A DNA stretch of 64,000 bases from the NCBI RefSeq assembly GCF_016858305.2, contig NZ_CP074436.1:4359855-4423854 (forward strand), written 5' to 3'. Of this stretch, positions 38,008 through 47,122 are shown piece by piece (positions within the stretch are counted from its first letter, which is position 1; each line of letters opens with the position of its first letter). Source of the DNA: Polaribacter sp. Q13 (GTDB taxonomy: Bacteria > Bacteroidota > Bacteroidia > Flavobacteriales > Flavobacteriaceae). The notes beneath the pieces were generated by a model. It ran no database searches. It was not told where the DNA came from and saw only the letters and a list, made by a program, of their open reading frames with translations. Both the position numbers and the translations under genes were made by a program.

Positions 38008-39900
38008 CTACAAAAATTGAGAAAGTTTAAATCGAGTCTGAATTAAATCTTGCACCTCTTTTACGGCTTTAAAACAGTTTTTTAATTCCAAACGATTGGC
38101 TTTGCTTAATGTTTGTAAGTCTATAAATCTACCCGAATCGTTATGTAGTAAACCTTGTTGTGTTCTAAAATAGAGTAAGTTTTTAAATGCTTCTAAACAG
38201 GCCAAAAAGACCTCTTTATTTTGTGGTTCTAATTCAGCTAATTTTTCATATCTAACAATGGTATTGTTGTGTGTTTTTATATTTTTTGATAAGATTAATA
38301 AACGAGCCGCATCTACCAAAGGCATCATTGCACGTGCTTTAATATCAAACTGATCTTTGTGCTCTCCATCTCGTTCTACTAAAAATTGTCTAAAGAAACT
38401 TAACGGTGGCGGATTTTTTAAAGCATTTAAACCTAAATACGTTAAAAAAATATCACGAGATTCTATAGACTCAAAAATACTTTCTGCTAAAGAGCTGACT
38501 AAATTTTTATCACCATAAACAAATTCAAAATCAAAGAAAATAGAGCACAACATCAAGTTGTCTTGATCTGGCGTTGTAATCCATTTTTTAAATTGTTGTT
38601 CCCATTGAGAAACCGATAAACACCAGGCAGGATTGCTTGCCATCATATTAGCAGGACACAATTCAAAACCAACAATTTCTAATTTTTGATTTATTTTTTG
38701 GGCAAGTGTTAAAAAATACTGTTGTGTTTTTTTATACTCATTTTCATCAACATCATTAAAAACGAGTGCATTATCTTGATCTGTTAATAGTAGTTGTTCC
38801 TCTCTACCTTGACTTCCAATGGCTAACCATGCAAAAGCAGTTGGAGGAGGGGTTGGCATTTCTTTTATCGCTTGATCAATAATTTTTTGCGTAATACTTT
38901 CGTTAATTGCAGAAAGTATTTTTGTTGCAAATGCAATAGGAATTTGCTGTTTTATATACCGTTTTAAAAGTTGTTCTGCGCGTTTTCTAATCTGATGTAA
39001 TTGTTCGGGAGTTGAGGTTCGTTTTACTTCTTTTACCAATGCAGACGCATTATTTTCTCTTACCACAATAATATCATGTTCAGATAAAATACCTGTTAAA
39101 TCGGAATTTGGTGTGCCATCTTTGGTAATACACAAATGCGTAATTTTATATTTTAACATGGCAATTTGTGCTTCTGCAACGGTAATGTTTTCTGGATATG
39201 TAATTATAGGAGAAGACATTATTTTAGTAACAGATTCTTCGATAGAAACCAATCCTGTAGCAATTTTAATCCGTAAATCTTTATCGGTAATAATGCCTAA
39301 AGGTTTGTTGTTTTCGGTAATAATGATAGAACCAACCCGTTTGTGCGTCATAATAATTGCCGCCGCTTTTATGCTCGTTTCTGGAGAACAGTGAATTGGG
39401 TTTTTAGAAAAATCGATGGATTGTTCTTCAAAAAAATCTTGTATCTTCTCTGAAGATTGATGTTGTTTTTGAGAATTGGGTTCTGTATAACGTGTGTTAG
39501 AAACAAAGCTCGTCATTAAAAAAGCACTCGCTTCTGAGTTTGTGGTGATATAATTTTCAAATAATTCAGCAGACAAACTATACACAATACTTTCCTCTAA
39601 GGCTTTTGCAGTTAATTTGTAACTGTCTTTACGTATGAGCGCGCGCAAACCAAAAATATCACCTTCATCGCATTCATCAACTAAGGTATTTGTTTCTTCT
39701 TCAAACAAACCAATGGCACCATCTTTTACTACGTAAAATTGATTTTTTATGGGTGTTCCTGTGATAAATAAATCGGAATCTTTTTCTAAATAAAGAATGT
39801 CCACAGCTTTACTGATTGCCAATAATTCATCTTTTGGCAACATGTTAAAAGGAGGGAAGTCCTTTAAAAAGTCTGAGATGCGTTTTGCAATAGTGTTCAT
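38008..39900 (-). CDS. cNMP-binding/CBS/DUF294 nucleotidyltransferase-like protein
   Basis: 630 aa. Domain order: cyclic-nucleotide-binding-like domain (about 10-130), two CBS repeats (about 165-290; MTHKRVGSIIITENNKPLGI and the next copy), DUF294 nucleotidyltransferase (WLAIGSQGREEQLLLTDQDN, with GSxxR and the DxD acidic pair), then the DUF294_C substrate-binding helical domain. This architecture resembles GlnD-like signalling enzymes and is regularly found beside acetate symporters and CrbS. It probably senses nucleotides and modifies an unknown partner. It is co-transcribed with the exonuclease. Confidence 0.92.
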   Translation of the reverse strand: MNTIAKRISDFLKDFPPFNMLPKDELLAISKAVDILYLEKDSDLFITGTPIKNQFYVVKDGAIGLFEEETNTLVDECDEGDIFGLRALIRKDSYKLTAKALEESIVYSLSAELFENYITTNSEASAFLMTSFVSNTRYTEPNSQKQHQSSEKIQDFFEEQSIDFSKNPIHCSPETSIKAAAIIMTHKRVGSIIITENNKPLGIITDKDLRIKIATGLVSIEESVTKIMSSPIITYPENITVAEAQIAMLKYKITHLCITKDGTPNSDLTGILSEHDIIVVRENNASALVKEVKRTSTPEQLHQIRKRAEQLLKRYIKQQIPIAFATKILSAINESITQKIIDQAIKEMPTPPPTAFAWLAIGSQGREEQLLLTDQDNALVFNDVDENEYKKTQQYFLTLAQKINQKLEIVGFELCPANMMASNPAWCLSVSQWEQQFKKWITTPDQDNLMLCSIFFDFEFVYGDKNLVSSLAESIFESIESRDIFLTYLGLNALKNPPPLSFFRQFLVERDGEHKDQFDIKARAMMPLVDAARLLILSKNIKTHNNTIVRYEKLAELEPQNKEVFLACLEAFKNLLYFRTQQGLLHNDSGRFIDLQTLSKANRLELKNCFKAVKEVQDLIQTRFKLSQFL

Positions 39901-39969
39901 GATTCTTATTTACAAAATCCGATTTAGGTTTTTATGATTCCGCTGTTTTTTGTGCTAAATAGTTGTGGT

Positions 39970-41511
39970 TTATAAAGGTATGTTTCCGTGCTTACGATCT
40001 GGTTTTACTATCTCCTTATTTTCTAGCATAGAAAATGCTTTTATTAACTTTCTTCGGGTATCTTTTGGTGTAATTACTTCATCTATAAAACCACGTTGTG
40101 CAGCGCTGTATGGATTGGTAAAAAGTGCTGCATACTCAGCTTCTTTTTCCTTTAATTTTTTTACTGGGTTTTCAGACGATTTAATTTCTCTTTTAAAAAT
40201 AATTTCGACAGCTCCTTTAGCTCCCATAACGGCAATTTCTGCACCTGGCCATGCAAAATTCATGTCTGCCCCAATATGTTTAGAATTCATAACATCGTAC
40301 GCGCCACCATACGCTTTACGTGTAATTACGGTAACTCTTGGCACGGTAGCTTCGCTAAAAGCGTAGAGTAATTTTGCTCCGTGTACAATAATACCATTCC
40401 ATTCTTGGTCGGTTCCGGGTAAAAATCCTGGAACATCTTCAAGTACTAAAAGAGGAATGTTAAAAGCATCGCAAAAGCGTACAAAACGTGCACCTTTTTT
40501 AGAACTATTTACATCTAATACACCTGCTAAAATTTTTGGCTGATTGGCAACAATACCAATACTTCTTCCACCTAATCTAGCAAAACCTACAATAATATTT
40601 TCAGCATAATCTTTATGGATTTCATAAAAAGAATCTTCATCTATAATTCCGGATATGACTTTGTGCATATCGTACGGCTTATTGGCATCTAAAGGAACAA
40701 TGCTAGTAAGTTCTTCTCTAATTTCATCTTGTAATTTAAAAGGTAATAGGGCAGGAGTTTCTTTATTATTTTGAGGTAGATAACTTAAAAGTTTTTTAAT
40801 ATCTTCTAAACAAGTTACGTCATTAGAAGAAGTTTTGTGTGCCACTCCAGATTTTGTAGCATGTGTACTTGCGCCACCTAGTTCTTCACTTGTTACCTCT
40901 TCATTAGTAACCGTTTTTACTACACTCGGTCCGGTTACAAACATATAACTGGTGTGCTCTACCATAATGGTAAAATCTGTCATGGCCGGCGAATACACTG
41001 CTCCACCAGCACAAGGTCCCATTATGGCAGATAATTGCGGAATGATACCTGAGGATTGTACATTTTTGTAAAAAATATCAGCATATCCACCAAGAGAACG
41101 CACACCTTCTTGAATTCTTGCACCACCAGAATCGTTTAGACCAATTAATGGAGCGCCAACTTTCAGCGCCAAGTCCATAATTTTACAAATTTTCTCTGCA
41201 TGAGTTTCAGATAAAGAGCCACCAAAAACGGTAAAATCTTGCGCAAAAATATAGGTTAATCTTCCGTTTACAGTTCCGTAACCAGTTACAACGCCATCAC
41301 CATAATAAACTTGATATTCCATACCAAATTCTTTTGTTCTGTGTGTAACTAAAGCGCCAATTTCTTCAAAAGAACCGTCATCTAATAAATATAAAACACG
41401 CTCTCTTGCGGTTAATTTTTTCTTTTGATGTTGCTTGTCAATTTTATCTTGTCCACCACCTAAATAGGATTGAGCAAGTTTGTCGTTAAGGATTTTTATT
41501 TTTGATTCCAT
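39970..41511 (-). CDS. Acyl-CoA carboxylase carboxyltransferase (beta) subunit
   Basis: 513 aa from ATG 41511 ([14 protein letters not shown]); an upstream ATG ten codons earlier adds residues foreign to the family. It transfers CO2 from carboxybiotin to acyl-CoA. Typical motifs are [50 protein letters not shown] and [19 protein letters not shown]. It resembles propionyl-CoA/methylmalonyl-CoA-type carboxylases; the true acyl substrate is not decided by sequence alone. Third gene in the order BCCP, biotin carboxylase, carboxyltransferase, with a heptamer array in the gap. Confidence 0.93.
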   Translation of the reverse strand: MESKIKILNDKLAQSYLGGGQDKIDKQHQKKKLTARERVLYLLDDGSFEEIGALVTHRTKEFGMEYQVYYGDGVVTGYGTVNGRLTYIFAQDFTVFGGSLSETHAEKICKIMDLALKVGAPLIGLNDSGGARIQEGVRSLGGYADIFYKNVQSSGIIPQLSAIMGPCAGGAVYSPAMTDFTIMVEHTSYMFVTGPSVVKTVTNEEVTSEELGGASTHATKSGVAHKTSSNDVTCLEDIKKLLSYLPQNNKETPALLPFKLQDEIREELTSIVPLDANKPYDMHKVISGIIDEDSFYEIHKDYAENIIVGFARLGGRSIGIVANQPKILAGVLDVNSSKKGARFVRFCDAFNIPLLVLEDVPGFLPGTDQEWNGIIVHGAKLLYAFSEATVPRVTVITRKAYGGAYDVMNSKHIGADMNFAWPGAEIAVMGAKGAVEIIFKREIKSSENPVKKLKEKEAEYAALFTNPYSAAQRGFIDEVITPKDTRRKLIKAFSMLENKEIVKPDRKHGNIPL

Positions 41512-41640
41512 TATTGTATTTGTTTTCTCGCAAAGACGCAAAGGCGCAAGGTTTTGCTGCTAGTGTTTTGTGTTTGTTGACTTTATTTGAATTACTTTTT
41601 TGTAAAATAATAATTTACACATCTAAATTTTATTTTTTCG

Positions 41641-41689
41641 AATACTGAATACTGAATACTGAATACTGAATACTGAATACTGAATACTG
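41641..41689. repeat. Heptanucleotide tandem array (AATACTG) x7 after the biotin-carboxylase stop codon
   Basis: Seven perfect copies of AATACTG, ending one base before the stop codon of the biotin carboxylase gene (TAG, 41692-41690). The related degenerate sequence CTACTGACTACTGCTACTAG next to it encodes the carboxylase tail SSSSSQ. The array lies in the gap between two co-directional genes of one operon. Confidence 0.97.
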
Positions 41690-43147
41690 CTACTGACTAC
41701 TGCTACTAGAAACTGGGATCCTCAATAATTTCTGATCTTCTAAATACTTTTTCACGGCAATAATTGCTGCAATTTTAGCTTCTTGTTGCTGCTTGTTTTT
41801 TATGGCTTCTGCAGAATAATGCTTTTTAACAAAATGCGTATTAAAATTTCCGGAACGAAAAGCATCATGTTCACAGACAAAACTACCGAAAGGCAAAGTG
41901 GTTTCAATACCTTCTATTTGATAATTCTGAATAGCGGTAATCATCAATTCAATAGCTTCTTCTCTTGTTTTTCCGTAGGTGATTAATTTTGATAACATGG
42001 GATCGTAATAAATGGGAATGTCCATGCCTTGTTCAAAACCATTATCTACACGAATGTTTTTACCTTCTGGTAATTTGTAAACCTCTAAATTTCCCACACT
42101 TGGTAAGAAATCATTTAAAGGATCTTCTGCATAGACACGTAACTCTAAAGCGTGTCCATGAATTTTTAAGTTTTCTTGTGTAATTGGTAATACTTCACCA
42201 CGAGCCACACGAATTTGTAATTCTACTAAATCTGTATTTGTAATGAGTTCCGTTACCGGATGCTCTACTTGCAAGCGTGTATTCATTTCTAGAAAGTAGA
42301 AATGATGATGATCATCTAGTAAAAACTCAACCGTACCAGCCCCCACATAATCACAAGATTTTGCAACTTTAATGGCTGCTTCTCCCATATTTTTACGTAA
42401 TTCTGGAGTCAAAACAGTAGAAGGAGCTTCTTCAATTACTTTTTGATGACGCCGTTGAATACTACAATCACGTTCAAAAAGATGTACTACATTGCCAAGT
42501 GTATCTGCCATTATCTGAATTTCGATATGTCTTGGTGAGGCAACATATTTTTCTATAAAAACGGACCCATCACCAAAAGCATTTAACGCTTCGCTGATGG
42601 CTCTTTGCATTTGCGATTCGAATTCCATTTCGTGTTCTACGACACGCATTCCTTTTCCTCCGCCACCGGCGGATGCTTTTATTAGAATAGGAAACCCGAT
42701 TTCTTTTGCTATCATTTTAGCTTTTGGAATGTCTGTAATGGCTTCTTCTGTGCCAGGAACCATCGGAATATTGTATGCTTTTACAGCTTCTTTTGCCGCC
42801 AATTTACTTCCCATTATTTTAATAGCCTTAGATTTCGGACCAATAAAAATGATGTTATTCTTTTCGCAGGCTTCTGCAAAATCGGCATTTTCAGATAAAA
42901 AACCATAACCAGGATGAATGGCATCTACGTTTAGGCTTTTAGCAACTTCAATAATTTTATTTCCTAATAAATAAGATTGATTGGAAGGAGCTTCTCCTAT
43001 TAAAACAGCTTCGTCTGCAAACCGAACATGTGGTGCATTTCTATCTGCAGTAGAATAAACAGCAACGGTTTTTATACCCATTTTTTTTGCGGTTCGCATA
43101 ACACGAATGGCGATTTCTCCTCTGTTTGCTATTAAAAGTTTTTTCAT
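41690..43147 (-). CDS. accC: Biotin carboxylase subunit of acyl-CoA carboxylase
   Basis: 485 aa from ATG 43147 (MKKLLIANRGEIAIRVMRTA, the family's canonical start; a 15-codon upstream extension is not conserved). It carboxylates biotin on the carrier protein using ATP and bicarbonate. ATP-grasp motifs are KASAGGGGKGMRVVEH, FIEKYVASPRHIEIQIM, ERDCSIQRRHQKVIEEAPS and FLEMNTRLQVEHPVTE. It has no fused biotinyl domain; that is encoded separately upstream (43236). The C-terminal SSSSSQ is derived from repeat DNA and is unlikely to be functional. Confidence 0.94.
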   Translation of the reverse strand: MKKLLIANRGEIAIRVMRTAKKMGIKTVAVYSTADRNAPHVRFADEAVLIGEAPSNQSYLLGNKIIEVAKSLNVDAIHPGYGFLSENADFAEACEKNNIIFIGPKSKAIKIMGSKLAAKEAVKAYNIPMVPGTEEAITDIPKAKMIAKEIGFPILIKASAGGGGKGMRVVEHEMEFESQMQRAISEALNAFGDGSVFIEKYVASPRHIEIQIMADTLGNVVHLFERDCSIQRRHQKVIEEAPSTVLTPELRKNMGEAAIKVAKSCDYVGAGTVEFLLDDHHHFYFLEMNTRLQVEHPVTELITNTDLVELQIRVARGEVLPITQENLKIHGHALELRVYAEDPLNDFLPSVGNLEVYKLPEGKNIRVDNGFEQGMDIPIYYDPMLSKLITYGKTREEAIELMITAIQNYQIEGIETTLPFGSFVCEHDAFRSGNFNTHFVKKHYSAEAIKNKQQQEAKIAAIIAVKKYLEDQKLLRIPVSSSSSQ

Positions 43148-43194
43148 ATAAAATTTATTGGTTTTATGAAAGATGGTAAACGTATGTGTCAATA

Positions 43195-43221
43195 CCTACA
43201 AGGTTTTGAAAACCTTGCAGG
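43195..43221. repeat. Palindrome between BCCP and biotin carboxylase genes
   Basis: CCTACAAGGTTTT / AAAACCTTGCAGG, an inverted repeat with one mismatch, of the flavobacterial CAAGGTTTT-type palindrome family. It lies in an intra-operon gap and has no T-run, so it is probably an RNA processing or stability hairpin, not a terminator. Confidence 0.65.
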
Positions 43222-43235
43222 AAGAAATTTCTTAC

Positions 43236-43721
43236 TTATTCAAAGGCTATTAAAAGTTGATCTTTATCAACAGTTTCTCCTTTTGTAACAGAAATCGTTT
43301 TTATAATTCCGGCTCTTGGAGATGTTAACGCGTTTTCCATTTTCATGGCTTCTAAAATTAAAAGGGTATCATGTTCTTTAACTTCCATACCAACAGAAAC
43401 GTTAATATCTAATATTAAACCGGGCATAGGCGCTTTAATTTCGTTGACTTCTTTTGTGATGCCAATTTCGAACCCCATTTCTTTAATAAGGGTATCTAAT
43501 TGATCATGAATGTTCACATCATAAACCGTGTTCTTCACTTTTACGGAATACGATTTCTCATTAAAATTGCTTTTTGTGATTTCAGTTTTGTACGATAGAT
43601 GATTATCTAAAACATGAAATTCGGAATCTGAAACTTGTAAAGTGTCTAGTTTTTTTACAGCTTGTTCGTCAATGTTAAAATCGAAAGTATCGTTTACTTT
43701 TACTTGATAAGAATTTTTCAT
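43236..43721 (-). CDS. Biotin carboxyl carrier protein of acyl-CoA carboxylase
   Basis: 161 aa. The C-terminal biotinyl domain has APMPGLILDINVSVG and the biotinylation site LEAMKMENAL (the Lys between the two Met residues). The N-terminal 90 residues (YQVKVNDTFDFNIDEQAVKK) resemble the linker domain of propionyl-CoA carboxylase-type alpha subunits. First gene of the three-gene carboxylase operon. Confidence 0.93.
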   Translation of the reverse strand: MKNSYQVKVNDTFDFNIDEQAVKKLDTLQVSDSEFHVLDNHLSYKTEITKSNFNEKSYSVKVKNTVYDVNIHDQLDTLIKEMGFEIGITKEVNEIKAPMPGLILDINVSVGMEVKEHDTLLILEAMKMENALTSPRAGIIKTISVTKGETVDKDQLLIAFE

Positions 43722-43941
43722 CCTTTTATATATTTTAATGATTGTAAATATATGTTTTTTAAAGGTTTCTTTTTAAGTGGTTTAGATTAAAGTTGCTAAA
43801 TTGATATAGTTTTAAGTGAAAAAATATTGATTTTATACGGATACCTACTATTTATAAGTAGTGTCTTATAAGTACTTTTTAGTGTTGATAAAACTTTTAA
43901 ATTAAAGAAGAGAAAATTAAAAATAAGGTTGATTTTGTTTT

Positions 43942-44023
43942 GCGTTAGGGATAGTAGCGGCATCCTTTTTTACTTTTTGTAAAAAAGATATAGCGAATAG
44001 CCCGACCCTTTTTGGGAACGCCC
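43942..44023 (+). ncRNA. Flavo-1-like structured RNA candidate
   Basis: A compact structured element: outer pairing GCGTT (43942-43946) with AACGC (44017-44021), an inner hairpin TTTTTTAC / GTAAAAAA, and CCC-TTTTT-GGG near the 3' end, with conserved-looking words GCGTTAGGGATAGTAGCGGC and AGCCCGACCC. Very similar sequences recur in intergenic regions of Flavobacteriaceae. I believe this is the Flavo-1 motif (Rfam), but the name is from memory and not checked. The flanks 43722-43941 are AT-rich, with the small inverted repeat CTACTATTTATAAGTAG. Confidence 0.6.
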
Positions 44024-44083
44024 TAAAAATAGGATACTGAAATAAGAAAAGTAATTGTTTATAATAAAGCCATTAATTTAGAA

Positions 44084-44208
44084 GTTGTCTAAAAAGAGAA
44101 TTTTTTGGCAATCTGAATTTATTTCAGACTCTTATGAAGGTTAAATTTCGATAAGTTAAGATGTTGAAACAAGTTTAGCATAACAATGTTTATTACTTTT
44201 TAGACAGC
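44084..44208. repeat. MITE-like element with 13-bp terminal inverted repeats
   Basis: GTTGTCTAAAAAG at 44084-44096 is mirrored by CTTTTTAGACAGC at 44196-44208 (12 of 13 paired). Inside are CTGAATTTATTTCAG (a small palindrome) and GTTGAAACAAGTTTAGCAT. The element is 125 bp without coding capacity. Similar ends and interior words occur between genes in related genomes, so a non-autonomous transposable or palindromic repeat is likely. Confidence 0.65.
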
Positions 44209-44223
44209 AAATTTTGTTTGTTG

Positions 44224-44231
44224 TAACTTTG
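44224..44231 (+). promoter_or_regulatory. Candidate -7 box for the ABC exporter gene
   Basis: TAACTTTG is an ideal TAnnTTTG element. It would place the transcript start at about 44236-44238, on top of the first possible ATG (44237); this argues for translation from ATG 44303. The -33 box is weak. Confidence 0.45.
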
Positions 44232-44302
44232 TAAATATGTCAGACTTCCACTCAATGGCATATAAATTGACAATTACTAGTATCTACATTTTAAAATATA
44301 TT

Positions 44303-46069
44303 ATGCAACATTATAAAGAATCTAAAAAAGATAAATCTAAACCCAAAGTAACCTTAAAACAAGCTTTTAAAACCATTATTTGGCCAAGAAGAAACTTGGT
44401 GTTTTTAGGTTTGATATTAATAATTATTAGAAGTTTATCTGGGTTTGTTTTACCAATGCAGAGCAAAGTATTGTTAGACGAAGTTATTCCTAATAAAGAT
44501 TATAGTCATTTATACAACTTAATATTTATTGTAATAGGAGCTATTTTAGTGCAAGCAATTACTTCTTTTTTATTGACAAAAGTTTTGAGCATTCAGGCAC
44601 AATATTTAATATCAGAACTAAGAGCGCAAGTACAGAAGAAAGTTTTGTCTTTGCCAATCAGTTTTTTTGATAATCAAAAATCTGGTGCTTTAGTTTCTAG
44701 AATTATGAGTGATGTAGAAGGGGTTAGAAACTTAATTGGTACTGGTTTGGTACAATTAATTGGAGGTTCATTTACGGCAATCTTAACCTTAGTTATTTTG
44801 TTAAGAATGAATGTTTGGATGACGGTTTTTACCTTTGTGCCTCTGTCAATATTCGGAATTATTGCCTTAAAATCTTTCAAATACATTCGCCCGATATTTA
44901 GGGCAAGAGGAAAAATTAATGCAGAAGTAAAAGGACGTTTAACAGAAACGTTAGCGGGTATCCGAGTAATTAAAGCCTTTAATGCCGAGGACCAAGAAAG
45001 TAAAGTATTCGAAAAAGGTGTTGAGGATATTTTTATAAATGTTAAAAAAAGTATGACGGCAACTGCTATCATGACCAGTTCTTCAACCTTTTTAATAGGT
45101 TTGGCAACTACCGGAGTGATGGGAATTGGAGGTTATTATATGATTCAAGGTACTATGACCTTTGGAGATTTTATTCAGTTTACATTTTTATTAGCATTTA
45201 TGGTGGCACCAATTGTACAAATGAGCAATATTGGTAGTCAGTTAACCGAAGCGCTGGCAGGTTTAGATAGAACGGAAGAGTTAATGAATATGACTGCGGA
45301 AGAAGATGATGAAGAAAGAACAATAGTCTTAGAAAAGATTAAAGGAGAGATTGTTTTTGATGATGTTTCTTTTGCGTATGAAGAGGGGAAAGAAGTACTG
45401 AATAATATTAACTTTAAAGTACCTTCTGGTTCTGTAACTGCTTTAGTGGGAAGTTCAGGTTCGGGGAAATCGACCATTGCAGGTTTATCTGCTACCTTTT
45501 TAAATCCTAAATCAGGTACAATTACTGTGGACAATCAAGACATGTCTAAAGTTAATTTATCTAGTTATAGAAAAAACTTAGGTGTTGTTTTACAGGATGA
45601 ATTTTTGTTTGAAGGAAGCATAAAAGAAAATATTATGTTTCCAAGACCAAATGCTACAGAAGCCGAATTACAAAATGCTGTAAAAGCTGCGTATGTAAAC
45701 GAATTTACAGACCGTTTTGAGGATGGTTTAGATACGTTAATAGGAGAAAGAGGAGTGAAGCTATCTGGAGGTCAGCGTCAGCGTTTGGCAATTGCGAGAG
45801 CTATTTTGGCAGACCCAAAAATTATTATTTTAGATGAAGCAACGTCTAGTTTAGATACCGAAAGTGAATCTTTAATTCAGAAAAGTTTGTCTGAATTGGT
45901 AAAAGATAGAACTACCATTGTTATTGCTCACAGGTTGAGTACTATTAAAAAAGCAGACCAGATTTTAGTGATAGAAGCGGGTAGTATTGCAGAAAGAGGA
46001 ACCCATGATGAGTTGATTGCCAAACAAGGTAGGTATTATGACTTGTATACGTATCAATCTAAAATTTAG
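44303..46069 (+). CDS. ABC exporter, MsbA-like permease-ATPase fusion
   Basis: 588 aa from ATG 44303 (610 if ATG 44237 is used; those extra residues lie over the promoter). Six-helix exporter membrane domain, then ATPase with Walker A GSSGSGKST, Q-loop VVLQDEFLFEG, signature LSGGQRQRLAIARA, Walker B IIILDEATSSLD and H-loop IAHRLST. Half-transporter that should work as a homodimer. Substrate unknown: lipid A-core, other lipid or drug are all possible for this group. Ends at a strong hairpin. Confidence 0.9.
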   Translation: MQHYKESKKDKSKPKVTLKQAFKTIIWPRRNLVFLGLILIIIRSLSGFVLPMQSKVLLDEVIPNKDYSHLYNLIFIVIGAILVQAITSFLLTKVLSIQAQYLISELRAQVQKKVLSLPISFFDNQKSGALVSRIMSDVEGVRNLIGTGLVQLIGGSFTAILTLVILLRMNVWMTVFTFVPLSIFGIIALKSFKYIRPIFRARGKINAEVKGRLTETLAGIRVIKAFNAEDQESKVFEKGVEDIFINVKKSMTATAIMTSSSTFLIGLATTGVMGIGGYYMIQGTMTFGDFIQFTFLLAFMVAPIVQMSNIGSQLTEALAGLDRTEELMNMTAEEDDEERTIVLEKIKGEIVFDDVSFAYEEGKEVLNNINFKVPSGSVTALVGSSGSGKSTIAGLSATFLNPKSGTITVDNQDMSKVNLSSYRKNLGVVLQDEFLFEGSIKENIMFPRPNATEAELQNAVKAAYVNEFTDRFEDGLDTLIGERGVKLSGGQRQRLAIARAILADPKIIILDEATSSLDTESESLIQKSLSELVKDRTTIVIAHRLSTIKKADQILVIEAGSIAERGTHDELIAKQGRYYDLYTYQSKI

Positions 46070-46103
46070 TAAAAATTAATTTTTAAAAATTCTTAATTGA
46101 ACT

Positions 46104-46130
46104 AATCCCGCTTTTTTGCGGGATTTTTTT
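46104..46130 (+). terminator. Terminator of the ABC exporter gene
   Basis: ATCCCGC / GCGGGAT with loop TTTTTT and a T7 run, 34 bp after the stop codon. Confidence 0.92.
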
Positions 46131-46229
46131 GCATAAATATTATTTCTTTAATTAGGATTTTATTTTTTGTAATGATAATTTGTAAAAAACGACTTTCTAA
46201 ATTATCGAATTTAAATATATAATCGAATT

Positions 46230-46997
46230 ATGAAAAAAGTACTTTTATTGTTAATTGTAGTCATTGCAATTTCTTGTAATAATGAATCTAAAAAAAAGGT
46301 TAAAGAATCAGAACATAAAGTTGAAGTTAAAAAAGAAAGTTTTCCGGATGAGTTAGGAAAAGTTTTTGAAGCTCACGGAGGAATTGATACTTGGAGAAAT
46401 GCAGAAATTTTATCCTTTAAAAAAGGAGAAGAAGTGTATACGATTGATTTACAATCTCGAATAAATGTAATTAAAGCACCTAATTATGCTGTTGGTTTCG
46501 ACGGAAAAAATGTTTGGTTAGACGAAGCAGAAGAAGGAACTTTTAAAGGGAATCCTGCATTTTATCACAATTTATTCTTCTATTTTTATGCAATGCCTTT
46601 TGTGTTAGCGGATAAAGGAATTACATATGAGAAAATTGCACCTTTAACTTTTGATGGTGTAGATTATCCTGGTTATAAAATGTCTTTTAATTCTAATGTT
46701 GGGAGTTCTCCTGATGATAATTACAAGTTGTATTTTAATGCAGAAACGTATCAAATGGAATGGTTGGCTTACACAGCTACATTTATGTCTAAAAAACGAA
46801 GTGATAAATTTAATATCATAAAATATGGTAAATGGACCGGCGTAAACGGATTGATTTTACCTTCTGAATTGACTTGGTTTAAAGTCGATGAAAACGGAGT
46901 GCCTACAGAACCAGCAAGACCTGCTGTCGTATTTACAGATGCAGCAATCAGTAAAAATAATATATCAGATTCATTTTTTGAAAAGCCAGTAAAATAA
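46230..46997 (+). CDS. Lipoprotein, DUF6503-like
   Basis: 255 aa. A lipoprotein signal peptide is clear (MKKVLLLLIVVIAISCNNES, lipid-anchored Cys at residue 16). The mature part opens with a lysine-rich linker, then a beta-rich domain with FEAHGGIDTWRNAEILSFKK, YAVGFDGKNVWLDEAEEGTF and PSELTWFKVDENG. This resembles DUF6503, a LolA/outer-membrane-lipoprotein-sorting-like fold common in Flavobacteriia. It is periplasm-facing or surface-exposed; function unknown. Confidence 0.78.
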   Translation: MKKVLLLLIVVIAISCNNESKKKVKESEHKVEVKKESFPDELGKVFEAHGGIDTWRNAEILSFKKGEEVYTIDLQSRINVIKAPNYAVGFDGKNVWLDEAEEGTFKGNPAFYHNLFFYFYAMPFVLADKGITYEKIAPLTFDGVDYPGYKMSFNSNVGSSPDDNYKLYFNAETYQMEWLAYTATFMSKKRSDKFNIIKYGKWTGVNGLILPSELTWFKVDENGVPTEPARPAVVFTDAAISKNNISDSFFEKPVK

Positions 46998-47015
46998 ATT
47001 ATAGTATATAAAAAA

Positions 47016-47048
47016 GTAAGCGTCGTTTTTTACAAAACGACGACTTAC
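47016..47048 (-). terminator. Hairpin, probably minus-strand terminator
   Basis: GTAAGCGTCGTTTT / AAAACGACGACTTAC stem around TTAC. A T-run follows on the minus strand only, so it probably ends transcription coming from the NTF2-like gene through the repeat at 47123. It may also protect the 3' end of the lipoprotein mRNA. Confidence 0.6.
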
Positions 47049-47122
47049 AAAGTAAACTAATAAAACCAAGTATTAGTATAAATATTAGAAGTTAGCTTTC
47101 TAATATATTTTTATTCGGAGTA

